From Acidovorax sp. YS12 (GTDB lineage: Bacteria > Pseudomonadota > Gammaproteobacteria > Burkholderiales > Burkholderiaceae_C): a stretch of 64,000 nt of DNA. This document shows, in pieces, positions 25,776 to 34,208 of the stretch. Numbering within the stretch: the first letter of the stretch is position 1; each line of letters starts with the position of its first letter. The notes beneath the pieces are model-generated. The model searched no databases and was not told the DNA's origin. It saw nothing but the letters and a program-made list of their open reading frames with translations. The stretch lies in the NCBI GenBank assembly GCA_021496925.1, contig CP053915.1:2743001-2807000 (forward strand), given 5' to 3'. The translations under genes and the position numbers were made by a program.

Positions 25776-26906
25776 TCACGCCAGCGCGCGCTGGATGATG
25801 ATCTTCTGCACGTCGCTCGTGCCTTCGTATATCTGGCACACGCGCACGTCGCGGTAGATGCGCTCCACCGGGAAGTCGTTCACCACGCCATAGCCGCCCA
25901 GCGTCTGGATGGCGGCGCTGCACACGCGCTCGGCCATCTCGCTGGCGAACAGCTTGGCCATGGCGGCTTCCTTCAGGCAGGGCTGGCCGGCGTCGCGCAG
26001 GCTGGCGGCGTGCCAGATGAGCTGGCGCGCGGCCTCGATCTGCGTGGCGCACTCGGCCAGGCGAAAGCCCACGGCCTGGTGGTTGAAGATGGGCTGGCCG
26101 AAGCTCTCGCGCTCCTTGCTGTATTGCAGCGCGCACTCGAACGCCGCGCGCGCCATGCCCACGCTTTGCGCGGCGATGCCGATGCGCCCGCCCTCGAGCG
26201 CCGACAGCGCGATCTTGTAGCCCTCGCCCTCGGCGCCGATCAGGTTGGCGGCGGGAATGCGGCAGTTGTCGAAGTTGATCTGCGCCGTGTCGCTGCTGTG
26301 CTGGCCCAGCTTGTCTTCCAGCCGCGCCACCACGTAGCCCGGGGTGTCCGTGGGCACCAGGAAGGCGCTCATGCCCTTCTTGCCCGCGGCCTTGTCGGTC
26401 ACGGCGATGACGATGGCCACCTGGCCGTTGCGGCCGCTGGTGATGAACTGCTTGACGCCGTTGAGGACGTAGCCGTCGCCCTCCTTCGCCGCCGTGGTGC
26501 GCAGCGCGGAGGCGTCCGAGCCGACGTGCGGCTCGGTCAGGCAGAACGCGCCGAGCATTTCGCCGCGCGCCAGCGGCCCGAGCCACGCGGCTTTCTGCGC
26601 CTCGCTGCCGTAGCGCATCAGGATGGCGTTGACCGGGCAGTTGGTCACGCTGATGGCGGTGCTGGTGCCGCCGTCGCCCGCGGCGATTTCTTCCAGCACC
26701 AGCGCCAGCGTCACGTAGTCCAGCCCGGCGCCGCCGTACTGCTCGGGCACGCAGATGCCGTAGGCGCCGAGCTGCGCCAGGCCCTGGTGCACGTCGCGCG
26801 GGAAGTGGTGCTCCTTGTCCCAGCGCGCGGCGTGCGGGGTGATCTGGTCGCGCACGAAGTCGCGCACGGCGTCGCGCACCATGGTCTGGTCCTGCGTCAG
26901 CAGCAT
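25776..26906 (-). CDS. acyl-CoA dehydrogenase
   Basis: FAD-dependent acyl-CoA dehydrogenase of about 376 residues, probably short/branched-chain specific. Seen are the FAD/substrate motif CLTEPHVGSDASALRTTA, KQFITSGRNGQVAIVIAV, the GQPIFNHQAVGFRLAECAT block, and the C-terminal catalytic-base motif CQIYEGTSDVQKIIIQRAL, where the Glu of YEGTS is the base. The ATG at 26906 is fixed by AAGGAGACTCCC immediately upstream; an open frame starts earlier, at 26945. Transcribed in the same direction as the STAS gene behind it but separated by a terminator, so probably independent of it. Electron acceptor would be ETF. Confidence 0.92.
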   Translation of the reverse strand: MLLTQDQTMVRDAVRDFVRDQITPHAARWDKEHHFPRDVHQGLAQLGAYGICVPEQYGGAGLDYVTLALVLEEIAAGDGGTSTAISVTNCPVNAILMRYGSEAQKAAWLGPLARGEMLGAFCLTEPHVGSDASALRTTAAKEGDGYVLNGVKQFITSGRNGQVAIVIAVTDKAAGKKGMSAFLVPTDTPGYVVARLEDKLGQHSSDTAQINFDNCRIPAANLIGAEGEGYKIALSALEGGRIGIAAQSVGMARAAFECALQYSKERESFGQPIFNHQAVGFRLAECATQIEAARQLIWHAASLRDAGQPCLKEAAMAKLFASEMAERVCSAAIQTLGGYGVVNDFPVERIYRDVRVCQIYEGTSDVQKIIIQRALA

Positions 26907-26935
26907 GGGAGTCTCCTTGGGATTTGTTTTAGGTA

Positions 26936-26978
26936 TAAAAAGCACGCCAGCGCTTTCCTGGCAAGCGCTGGCAGCTAT
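26936..26978 (-). terminator. REP-like hairpin acting as terminator for the STAS gene
   Basis: A perfect 10-bp stem (GCCAGCGCTT at 26946-26955 with AAGCGCTGGC at 26963-26972) has a TTTTT run after it in minus-strand sense, just downstream of the STAS gene stop. It is a member of the window's recurrent hairpin family. Confidence 0.7.
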
Positions 26979-26994
26979 TACTATGGGAGCAAAA

Positions 26995-27327
26995 TCAGAA
27001 GCGGGCCAGGGCCTCGGCGCGCGTGGGCTCGACGTTCAGGATGGCCAGGAAGCCGCTGATGTCGAACACCTCGCGCACGTGCGGCTGCATGCCGCACAGC
27101 ACCAGCAGGCCGCCTTCCTGCTTCAGGCGCTTGGCCACCACCAGCACCATGCGCAGCCCCGCGCTGGAGATGTAGTCCAGCGCCGAGAAGTCGAACACCA
27201 GGTTGCGGGCGCCGCCATCGACGATGGCCAGCACCTGCGCTTCCATGGCGGTGGCGTTGGCGCTGTTGATCTGCCCCTGCAGGGACACGATGGTGGCGGA
27301 AGCGGTGGTTTCGGTGGCAATCGTCAT
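26995..27327 (-). CDS. STAS-domain anti-sigma factor antagonist
   Basis: A 110-residue single-domain STAS protein (SpoIIAA/RsbV-like). The typical beta-strand start (ASATIVSLQGQINSANATAMEAQVLAIV), the core VFDFSALDYISSAGLRMVLVVAKRL with the phosphorylatable Ser of DYISSAG, and LLVLCGMQPHVREVFDISGF are all present. In its unphosphorylated form such a protein binds and neutralises an RsbW-like ATPase; a PP2C phosphatase restores that form. Both partner types are encoded in this window (29219-29686 and 39411-41429). It is divergent from the first permease with 98 bases between starts. The ATG at 27327 is chosen since the earlier frame is not STAS-like. Confidence 0.92.
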   Translation of the reverse strand: MTIATETTASATIVSLQGQINSANATAMEAQVLAIVDGGARNLVFDFSALDYISSAGLRMVLVVAKRLKQEGGLLVLCGMQPHVREVFDISGFLAILNVEPTRAEALARF

Positions 27328-27425
27328 GGCAAAAAATCTCTGTGGGCGAAGGCGTGGTTTATCGCAGAATGCAAGCCGCCGCGATGATAGCGCGGCGTTT
27401 TTACTTTCCACGCCGCCACTGTCCC

Positions 27426-29201
27426 ATGCCCTTGCCCGCCCTGCGCCTGCCTGCCCTGCCCGTGCGGCGCCGCCCGCCCGACCTGGTGTACGCCGCCGGC
27501 GAACGCCCGCCCCTGGCCACGCTGCTGGTGCTGGGCGCGCAGCACGCGGCCACGGCCATGGCCTTCATCGCCTACGTGCTGGTCACGGCGCGCATGGCCG
27601 GGCTGGACCGCTGGGGCACGCAGTCCATGGTGGCCATGACGCTGCTGGGCATGGCCCTGTGCACCGCGCTGCAGGCCTGGGGCGGGCGCTGGGGCAGCGG
27701 CGCGCTGCTGGTGCACATGCCTAACCCGTTCATGATCGCCTTCGGCGCCGCGCTGGTGGCCGCGCACGGCCCGGGCGGCATGGCGGCGGCGGCGCTGGTC
27801 TACGGCCTGGTGGCGCTGGCCATGGCGCCGCTGGTGCGCCACATGCGCGCGCTGTTCCCGCCGCCCGTGGTGGGCGTGGTGATCTGCATGGGCGGCATGG
27901 CGCTGGTGTCTTCGTCGGTGCGCCACGCCCTGGGCGTGGGCGACGGCCAATGGCACGTGGACGGCGCCAGCGCCCTGGTGGCGGGGGTGACGCTGGGCGG
28001 CATCGTGGTGCTGTCGGTGTGGGGCCGGCGCCTGCGCCTCATGGCGCTGCTGCTGGCCATCGGCGCCGGCGTGGCGCTGGCCGCGCTGCTGGGGCGGCTC
28101 GAAGGCGCGCAGGCGCTGCAGGGCGTGCCGCTGGTGGCGCTGCCCGCCGTGGCGGCGCCCGTGTTCAGCCTGGACGCCGGGATGATGGTGGCGGTGGCCC
28201 TGGTGGCCGTCCTCACGCAGCTGGACATGCTGGGCAGCGTCATCATGCTCGACAAGATGGACGACGCCGACTGGAAGCGCGCCAACATGCAGGCCGTGGC
28301 CAGCGGCATCAAGGCCAACGGCCTGGGCGACCTGGCCATGGGCCTGCTGGGCGGCTTTCCCACCTGCGTCAGCTCGGCCAACATCGCGCTGGTGTACGCC
28401 ACGCGCTCCACGGCGCGCGTGGTGGGCTTCGCCGCCGCGGCGCTGCTGGCGCTGATCGCCTTCCTGCCGCAGCTGACCATGGCGCTGACGCTGATCCCCG
28501 AGCCCGTGCTGGGCGCGGTGGGGCTGTACGCGGCGGGCTTTCTGATGGTGTCGGGCATGGAACTGGTGGCCTCGCGCGCCATGGACAGCCGCGCCATCTT
28601 CGCCGTGGGCCTGTCGCTCAGCGCCGGGCTGGCGCTGCTGCAGCTGCCGCAGCTGGCCCAGCACGTGCCGCAGTCGCTGCATTTCCTGGTGGGCGACGGC
28701 TTCGTGGTCGCGGGCATCCTGGTCATCGTGCTGAACCTGGTGCTGCGCATCGGCACCGGGCAGCGCGCCGCGCAGCCGCTGCAGGCCGGCAGCCCGCAGT
28801 TGCACGCCGACATCACCGGCTTCGTCGAGACCCGTGGCGCCGCCTGGGGGGCGCGCCGCGCCGTGGTGCAGCGCGCCGCGCTGGCCGCGCTGGAGGCGGC
28901 CGAGGCCATTGCCGCCAGCGCGGGCGGGCCGCGCCAGGTCACCGGCATCCGCGGCAGCTTCGACGAATTCAACCTGGACCTGGAGCTGCTGCACAGCGGC
29001 GCCCCGCTGCTTCTGCCCACCGCCACACCCGGCATGCCGGCACCGGCCGGCCTGCTGGACGGCGACGACAGCGCCATCGACGCAGCGCTGGCGCAGATGT
29101 CCGGCCTGCTGCTGCGCCACCTGGCCGACGGCGTGAGCGCCAGCGCGGGCAGCGGCGCCGACGCGGGCCAGTCCGTGCTGCGCCTGCACTTCGAACACTG
29201 A
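27426..29201 (+). CDS. nucleobase:cation symporter-2 family permease with C-terminal GHKL-like domain
   Basis: Xanthine/uracil permease family (NCS2) membrane protein of 591 residues. The transport part (about residues 20-440) has the LVLGAQHAATAMAFIAYVL opening helix, the FPPPVVGVVICMGG motif, the QLDMLGS and GGFPTCVSSANIALVYATRS motif and PEPVLGAVGLYAAGF. After it comes a roughly 150-residue cytoplasmic extension absent from ordinary NCS2 proteins. Its layout (ALEAAEAIAAS, FDEFNLDLELLHSGAPLLLP, QMSGLLLRHLADG, VLRLHFEH) follows the strand/helix order of a GHKL ATPase domain with the N, G1 and G2 boxes degenerated. It heads an operon with an RsbW-like ATPase, a carbonic anhydrase and a second such fusion. 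Substrate is probably a purine or pyrimidine base. Confidence 0.85.
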   Translation: MPLPALRLPALPVRRRPPDLVYAAGERPPLATLLVLGAQHAATAMAFIAYVLVTARMAGLDRWGTQSMVAMTLLGMALCTALQAWGGRWGSGALLVHMPNPFMIAFGAALVAAHGPGGMAAAALVYGLVALAMAPLVRHMRALFPPPVVGVVICMGGMALVSSSVRHALGVGDGQWHVDGASALVAGVTLGGIVVLSVWGRRLRLMALLLAIGAGVALAALLGRLEGAQALQGVPLVALPAVAAPVFSLDAGMMVAVALVAVLTQLDMLGSVIMLDKMDDADWKRANMQAVASGIKANGLGDLAMGLLGGFPTCVSSANIALVYATRSTARVVGFAAAALLALIAFLPQLTMALTLIPEPVLGAVGLYAAGFLMVSGMELVASRAMDSRAIFAVGLSLSAGLALLQLPQLAQHVPQSLHFLVGDGFVVAGILVIVLNLVLRIGTGQRAAQPLQAGSPQLHADITGFVETRGAAWGARRAVVQRAALAALEAAEAIAASAGGPRQVTGIRGSFDEFNLDLELLHSGAPLLLPTATPGMPAPAGLLDGDDSAIDAALAQMSGLLLRHLADGVSASAGSGADAGQSVLRLHFEH

Positions 29202-29218
29202 GCGTGAAAGAACCTGCC

Positions 29219-29686
29219 ATGACCACAGCCCCCACCGACCCGCCGTGGCCGCCCTGGACGGCCGAGCCCGACCGGCTGGCGCCCGGCAGCGGCGCGCCGG
29301 CCGTGGCCAGCGCCCTGGCCTGGCTCGAAGCCCTGGGCGCGCAGCACGGCTGGCCGCCCAAGGCCCTGTTCGCGCTCACCCTGTGCGCCGACGAGGCGCT
29401 GGCCAACGTCGCCTCCCACGCCCGGCGCGCCGACGGCCAGGACGCCCGGCTGTGGCTGGCCTGCGGCCCGACGCCCGGCGGCCTGGCGCTGCGCATCGAG
29501 GACGACGGCGAGGCCTTCGACCCCACGGCCCAGGCCTCGCCGGAGCTGGCCGCGTCGCTGGACGACGCCGAAATCGGCGGCCACGGCCTGCGCCTGATGC
29601 GCCACTACCTGCGCCAGCTGCTGTACCGGCGCGAGGGGCAGCGCAACGTGCTGCTGCTGGAGCTGGAGCTGGAGCTGGCCACTTAA
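29219..29686 (+). CDS. RsbW/SpoIIAB-like anti-sigma factor ATPase (HATPase_c_2)
   Basis: A 155-residue serine kinase/anti-sigma domain with intact GHKL boxes: N box LTLCADEALANVASHA, G1 box IEDDGEAFDP and G2 box GGHGLRLMRHYL, and the closing NVLLLELELE. Such proteins bind a sigma factor or other partner and phosphorylate a STAS antagonist. It follows the first permease fusion by 17 bases and precedes the carbonic anhydrase by 83, in one operon. The divergent STAS gene at 26995-27327 is the obvious antagonist. No sigma factor gene is visible nearby, so the controlled target is unknown. Confidence 0.9.
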   Translation: MTTAPTDPPWPPWTAEPDRLAPGSGAPAVASALAWLEALGAQHGWPPKALFALTLCADEALANVASHARRADGQDARLWLACGPTPGGLALRIEDDGEAFDPTAQASPELAASLDDAEIGGHGLRLMRHYLRQLLYRREGQRNVLLLELELELAT

Positions 29687-29769
29687 AAACATCGCCCCGA
29701 TTCATCCATTCCCGCCGGCTGCCGTGGCAGCATTCGCACCCGTACCGACCGACCCTTGGAGAAACCATC

Positions 29770-30477
29770 TTGGCCCATCACGACCATACGCACGCTCCCG
29801 GCGCCGCCTGCCGCGACATCAGCCACCTGTTCGAAGGCATCAAGCACTTCCGCCAGCGCTTCTATGAAAAGAACAACGACCTGATGCGCCGCCTGGTCGA
29901 TCTCGGCCAGGCCCCGCCGGCGCTGGTGATCTCGTGCAGCGACTCGCGCGTGGACCCGACGCTGCTGTCCGACGCCGACCCGGGCCAGCTCTTCGTGGTG
30001 CGCAACGTGGCCAACCTGGTGCCACCCTACGACCCCGAGCGCCACTTCGACGGCGCGGGCGCGGCCATCGAATACGCGGTGCTCCACCTGAAGGTGGACC
30101 ACATCATCGTGCTGGGCCACGCGCACTGCGGCGGCATCAAGGCCATGCTGGGCGCTGCGGGCGGCCAGTTGCTGCAGAGCGACTTCATCGGCAACTGGGT
30201 GTCGATGGCGCTGGACGCCAGCCGCCTGCAGTTGTCCGAGAAGGACGCCCAGGGCCAGCCCCTGCTGGCCCCGCTGGAGCGCCTGAAGGACAACCCTGCG
30301 CTGGTCGAGCGCGCCTCGGTGGCCGGCTCGCTGAAGAACCTCATGACCTACCCCTGGGTGCGCGAGCGCGTCGAGGCAGGCAACCTGGTGCTGCACGGCT
30401 GGTGGTTCGACCTGGACACGGGCGACCTCTGGGCCACCGAGCCCGGCGGCACGCAGCTGATGCCCGTGCTCGACTGA
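29770..30477 (+). CDS. beta-carbonic anhydrase (TTG start)
   Basis: A 235-residue beta-class carbonic anhydrase interconverting CO2 and bicarbonate in the cytoplasm. Zinc ligands are seen in SCSDSRVDP (Cys and Asp) and HAHCGGI (His and Cys), with the conserved VRNVANLVPPY loop. The start is a TTG at 29770, read from the strong GGAGA sequence upstream and the absence of an ATG before residue 45. A His-rich N-terminus (AHHDHTHAPG) could bind metal. It sits between an anti-sigma ATPase and a nucleobase permease in one operon, an unusual context. A second beta-carbonic anhydrase is encoded at 51914-52576. Confidence 0.9.
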   Translation: MAHHDHTHAPGAACRDISHLFEGIKHFRQRFYEKNNDLMRRLVDLGQAPPALVISCSDSRVDPTLLSDADPGQLFVVRNVANLVPPYDPERHFDGAGAAIEYAVLHLKVDHIIVLGHAHCGGIKAMLGAAGGQLLQSDFIGNWVSMALDASRLQLSEKDAQGQPLLAPLERLKDNPALVERASVAGSLKNLMTYPWVRERVEAGNLVLHGWWFDLDTGDLWATEPGGTQLMPVLD

Positions 30478-30490
30478 CAGAGGTTGGCGC

Positions 30491-32215
30491 ATGAGGCGTC
30501 CCGACAACATCGCCTTCGGCGTCAACGACCCGCTGCCCGCCCGGCTGGCGCTGGGGCTGGCGCTGCAGCAGCTCGCCTTCCTGGGCGCGCTCATGGTCAT
30601 CCCCGACATCTACGCGCGCGCCAGCGGGCTGCCCGAGCCGGGCGGGTTCCTGAACATCGCCTCGGCCACGCTGCTGGTGTCGGCGCTGGTCATCGTGCTG
30701 CAGGTGCGGGCGCTGCGCTACCTCGGCGCGGGCTACTACTACCCGCTGCAGACCACGGGCGCAGTGCTGCCGGGCATGTACCTGGTGGCCAGCCTGCCCG
30801 GCAGCGGGCTGGACGCGGTGTTCGGCATGGTCTGGGTGGTGGGGCTGACGCAGATCGGCTTCAGCTTCCTCATCCTGCGCATGCGCAACGTCTTCACCAC
30901 CGAGGTCTCGGGCGTGGCGGTGATGCTCATCGGCCTGGGCCTGGGCGCGCTGGGCCTGCAGCAGATGTTCGGCGCCAGCGCCTACAGCCAGCCGCTGTCG
31001 GGCACGTCGCTGCTGGCGGGCGCGCTGGCCCTGGCCACCATGGTGGGCTGCAACGTCTGGGCCAGGGGCCTGCTCAAGCTGCTGGCGCCGCTGGCCGGGC
31101 TGCTGATGGGCATGGCCCTGAGCCTGCTGCTGGGCCTGCTGCCCGAGCAGGTGCAGGCCTGGCAGGCGCTGCCCTGGCTGCGCCTGCCGCAGCTGCCGGC
31201 GTTCGGCTGGCGCTTCGAGGCCGGGGCCATCGTGCCGTATGCGGTGACCGGGTTCGCGCTGGCGCTCACCTCCATGGGAACGCAGACCATCGTGCAGCGC
31301 AGCGCCGACGCCGACTGGGTGCGCCCGCACCTGCGCCCGCTGGCGCGCGGCGTGCGCGCCGAGGGCGTGGCGCACCTGTTCGCCGCGCTGGTCAACGGCC
31401 TGCCGCTGGCCGCCAGCGGCGGCGCGGTGAGCCTGGCCGCCGCCTCGGGCAGCGCCAGCCGCTACCTGGGCTACTGGACCGCCGCCCTGCTGCTGCTGGC
31501 GGCGCTGGTGCCCAAGCTCATCGGCGCCTGGCTGCTGCTGCCCGCGCCGGTGATGGGCGCGCTGCTGCTGTACCTGGCCACCTTCACCACCCTGAGCGGC
31601 CTGCAGCTCATCGCCTCGCGCATGCTGGACAACCGGCGCGTGCTGGCCGTGGGCCTGGGGCTGGTGGTGGGCACGGGCATGCCGGTCATCCAGCCGGCCA
31701 TCCAGAAGCTCTGGCCCGCGCTGGCCTACGTGGCGCTGTCGGGCCTGGCCGCGGGGGTGTGCGTGACGGTGCTGATGTCCTCGGTGTTCCGCCTGGGCAT
31801 CCGCCAGGGCACGCGCAAGCGCTTCGTGCTGGCCAGCACCACGCTGGACGACATCACCGAATTCCTCGAAGGCCAGGGCCGGCTCTGGGGCGCGCGCCAC
31901 GAGCCCGTGCGGCGCGCCGAGCTGGTGGGCTGGCAGGTGGTGGAAGCGCTCACCAGCCACCACCTGGTGGCCGGCCCGCTGAGCGAGATCGAAGTGGAGA
32001 CGGGCTTCGACGAATACATCTTCACCCTCATCGTGCGCTACCGCGGCGGCCTGCTGCCGCTGGCCAAGCAGCCCCCCTCGGCCGAGGAGCTGATGGCCAG
32101 CACCGAGGCCGAGCTGCAGATGGCCGGCTACCTGGTCGGCCAGTCGGCCCACAGCGCCCGCGCCAGCAGCAACGCCGATGGGCTGTGCACGCTGCGGCTG
32201 ACGTTCGAGAATTGA
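30491..32215 (+). CDS. second NCS2 permease with C-terminal GHKL-like domain
   Basis: A 574-residue paralogue of the permease at 27426-29201. The transport part carries GAGYYYPLQTTGAVLPGMYL, a long run of membrane helices, NGLPLAASGGAVSLAAASGSA in place of the usual NGG-type motif, and APVMGALLLYLATF. The C-terminal extension of about 140 residues (DDITEFLEGQGRLWGARHE, VVEALTSHHL, FDEYIFTLIVRYRGG, EAELQMAGYLVGQSAH, LCTLRLTFEN) again tracks a GHKL fold without intact nucleotide boxes. It is the last gene of the operon, 13 bases after the carbonic anhydrase. Its TGA stop lies within the target duplication of the MITE that follows. Confidence 0.85.
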   Translation: MRRPDNIAFGVNDPLPARLALGLALQQLAFLGALMVIPDIYARASGLPEPGGFLNIASATLLVSALVIVLQVRALRYLGAGYYYPLQTTGAVLPGMYLVASLPGSGLDAVFGMVWVVGLTQIGFSFLILRMRNVFTTEVSGVAVMLIGLGLGALGLQQMFGASAYSQPLSGTSLLAGALALATMVGCNVWARGLLKLLAPLAGLLMGMALSLLLGLLPEQVQAWQALPWLRLPQLPAFGWRFEAGAIVPYAVTGFALALTSMGTQTIVQRSADADWVRPHLRPLARGVRAEGVAHLFAALVNGLPLAASGGAVSLAAASGSASRYLGYWTAALLLLAALVPKLIGAWLLLPAPVMGALLLYLATFTTLSGLQLIASRMLDNRRVLAVGLGLVVGTGMPVIQPAIQKLWPALAYVALSGLAAGVCVTVLMSSVFRLGIRQGTRKRFVLASTTLDDITEFLEGQGRLWGARHEPVRRAELVGWQVVEALTSHHLVAGPLSEIEVETGFDEYIFTLIVRYRGGLLPLAKQPPSAEELMASTEAELQMAGYLVGQSAHSARASSNADGLCTLRLTFEN

Positions 32216-32216
32216 A

Positions 32217-32450
32217 CCTAGATTCGGCAGTTGAACGCGCTCGTCAGTGCCGTGATCGGCGTGCCAGGCAAGGCGCGACGACGCGGCGGGCTCCTGCCCG
32301 CAAGGAGGAGCAACGCCGCATGGCGCGCCGAGCGCGGTGCTGGCGAGTGCGTAGCGCTCTCACCCAACAGGTGAACGCCAGCGAAGCAGCGAAAGTCAGT
32401 ATCCATACGGCTCTCCTGACGATTGCAAGCGGTCAACTGCCGAATCTAGG
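32217..32450. mobile_element. 234-bp MITE with IS1380-like terminal repeats and 5-bp target duplication
   Basis: Terminal inverted repeats start CCTAGATTCGGCAGTTGA and match over 22 bases with one mismatch (32217-32238 and 32429-32450). The element is flanked by the direct repeat TTGAA (32212-32216 and 32451-32455). It has no coding capacity. CCTAGATTC ends together with a 5-bp duplication are as in IS1380-family elements such as ISEcp1, so it is probably mobilised by a transposase of that family. The left TTGAA contains the stop codon of the permease, and the insertion separates the gene from its 3-prime repeat. Confidence 0.85.
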
Positions 32451-32580
32451 TTGAAGCACCCCCTGAGCGGCTGCGCCGCTTCCCCCTCTCTCTGCGCGCT
32501 GCGCGCTCCGGGAGGGGGACGCAGCCAGCGGCCTGGCAAAGCCAGCTCCGCGGCTGCCTGGCCTGGGCCGTGCCAGTTTC
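32451..32580 (+). repeat. structured GC-rich 3-prime repeat, copy 3 (diverged)
   Basis: Sense-strand copy of the element also found at 41438-41609 and 58438-58600. It begins at CACCCCCTGAG, has a first hairpin AGCGGC-TGC-GCCGCT, a second hairpin of GCGCG/CGCGC, GGGAGGGGGACGC and a tail ending in CCAGTTTCATACGG. The hairpin arms differ from those of the other copies but still pair. As in the others it follows a stop codon in the sense direction, here separated from it by the MITE. Confidence 0.75.
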
Positions 32581-32590
32581 ATACGGCGCT

Positions 32591-32682
32591 CTCAAAAAAG
32601 GAGCTGCCAGCGCTTTCCACGCAAGTCATTCAGACACAAAAGCATCTGAATTCCTTGTACAACAAGCGCTGGCAGCTCCTTA
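32591..32682 (-). terminator. REP-like long hairpin, terminator for the GHKL-GNAT gene
   Basis: Arms at 32598-32615 and 32664-32681 pair over 18 bases without mismatch, and a run of six T follows in minus-strand sense. The loop of about 48 bases carries a further small dyad (CAGA...TCTG). The element lies directly downstream of the GHKL-GNAT stop codon. Apart from the MITE, repeat 3 and this hairpin, the 478-base gap 32216-32693 holds nothing recognisable. Confidence 0.75.
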
Positions 32683-32693
32683 TTCAATAGCAC

Positions 32694-34208
32694 CTACAGC
32701 AGCTCCTGCGCCCGGTAGGCCGTGAAGACCGCGCTGCGCAGGGCCTCGGCGGCGGGGCCCACGGCGCATACGCGCGCTTCCTCCAGCGTCTGGTTGTTCA
32801 GGTACTGCAGGCACAGCGTGGCGGGCCAGGGCATGAAGGGCGTGAGCCCGGCCGCGATGAAGCCCTGCGCCAGCGCCTCGGCGCAGGCCGCGCCGGTGGC
32901 GCGCTGGCCCAGGTCCAGGCTCAGGTACACCGCGTCCACGTGCGCGCGGCACAGCTGGCGCAGCGTGCGGCGCAGCACGGGCGCCAGGTCGGCGCCGGCG
33001 TGGCGCAGGGTCAGGAAGGCCGCGTTGAGCGCGGCCTCGGCCTGCACCTGCAGGTCGGTGGCGCCCTCCAGCGGCGCCGCGGGCAGGGGCTGGGGCTGCA
33101 GCGGCAGGCCGATGTCGTGCGCGCGCGGCAGCACCAGCGGCTGCAGCGCTTCGGGCAGGTACACGGGCTGCGGCGCGGCGGGGCGCAGCAGCTTGCAGGC
33201 GTAGTAGACGCTGCCGCGCTCGCCCGTGGGGCGCGCGCCGATGCTGCGAAAGCGCAGGCTGGCCGGCGTGTAGGCCAGCAGCAGCGCCGTGGGCAGGTAG
33301 CCCAGGCGGCCGAAGGTTTTCTGCGTGAAGGGGTGCGCCGTGACGGCGTGCACGAAGGCCGCGCGCTCGGGGCGCTGGCGCAGCGCCTCGGTGGCGGTGG
33401 ACAGCAGCGCGCCCAGCAGCCCGCCGCCGCGCTGCTGCGGCGCCACCACGGCGGCGCCGACTTCGAGCGTGTCGTCGTCGCGGTGCGCCTTCATGAAGGC
33501 GATGTGGCCCACGGGAGCCGCCTCGCCGGGCACGGCGGCCACCCAGGAGGTGAGGCGCCCGTCGCCCACGCGCGCCAGGATGCGCTCGGCGATGTACATG
33601 TCGGGGTTGACGTAGGAGTAGCCGTAGCTGCGGTACATCAGCCGCGCCAGGTGGATGGCGTCGGGCGCCCGCAGCGGGCGGATCGCGGGCGCCTGGGCCG
33701 CGGGCGCGGGCAGCTCCGGCACGTCGGCGCCGTCGCCGGCCAGCGCATCCTCCGCCGCAGCGTCGGGCAGGCGCCAGTGCAGTTCCACGTGGTGGCCCTG
33801 CTGCCCCTGGTTAAGCACCTGGCAGCGGTCGGCGAGCTTTTGCATCAGGAAGGCCGCCAGGCCCGCCGCGTCCTCGCGCGCCTGCTCGGGCCGGCGCGGG
33901 TTGTAGGACGGCAGCAGGCTCATGTCGTAGGGCAGGCCGTTGTCGCACAGGCGCAGCAGCAGCGCGCCGTCTTCCACGCCCAGGTGCGCCTGCAGCACGT
34001 TGTCGGCATCGGCGCTGGCGTCGTGGCTCAGGCGCAGGATGGTGGCCAGGGCCTCGTCGCAGGCGGCGCGCATGCGCTGCTGCGCGACGTGCCCGAAGCC
34101 CAGCGCCTGCGCCTGGGCCAGCACCAGCGCCTGCAGCGGGCCGAGCGCCCGCGCGGTGGCGGGCAGGCTCAGATGCAGCCAGGGGGCGATGGCGGCGGGA
34201 TCAGCCAT
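32694..34208 (-). CDS. GNAT acetyltransferase with N-terminal degenerate GHKL domain
   Basis: A 504-residue three-part protein. Residues about 1-155 resemble an anti-sigma-type GHKL domain (RMRAACDEALATILRLSHD, RLCDNGLPYDM, AAGLAAFLMQKLADR, HVELHWRLP) but the Asn of the N box is missing and the G2 box is weak. Residues about 175-330 form a GNAT domain (IRPLRAPDAIHLARLMYRSYGYSYVNPDMY, GAAVVAPQQRGGGLLGALLSTATEAL, HPFTQKTFGRLGY), with QQRGGGLLG as the acetyl-CoA loop. The remaining 170 residues are not recognised. The ATG overlaps the PaaK-like gene by 8 bases. It is the last gene of the Lux-like operon, and an acyl- or aminoacyl-transfer role in that pathway, possibly gated by the GHKL part, is inferred. 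Confidence 0.8.
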   Translation of the reverse strand: MADPAAIAPWLHLSLPATARALGPLQALVLAQAQALGFGHVAQQRMRAACDEALATILRLSHDASADADNVLQAHLGVEDGALLLRLCDNGLPYDMSLLPSYNPRRPEQAREDAAGLAAFLMQKLADRCQVLNQGQQGHHVELHWRLPDAAAEDALAGDGADVPELPAPAAQAPAIRPLRAPDAIHLARLMYRSYGYSYVNPDMYIAERILARVGDGRLTSWVAAVPGEAAPVGHIAFMKAHRDDDTLEVGAAVVAPQQRGGGLLGALLSTATEALRQRPERAAFVHAVTAHPFTQKTFGRLGYLPTALLLAYTPASLRFRSIGARPTGERGSVYYACKLLRPAAPQPVYLPEALQPLVLPRAHDIGLPLQPQPLPAAPLEGATDLQVQAEAALNAAFLTLRHAGADLAPVLRRTLRQLCRAHVDAVYLSLDLGQRATGAACAEALAQGFIAAGLTPFMPWPATLCLQYLNNQTLEEARVCAVGPAAEALRSAVFTAYRAQELL

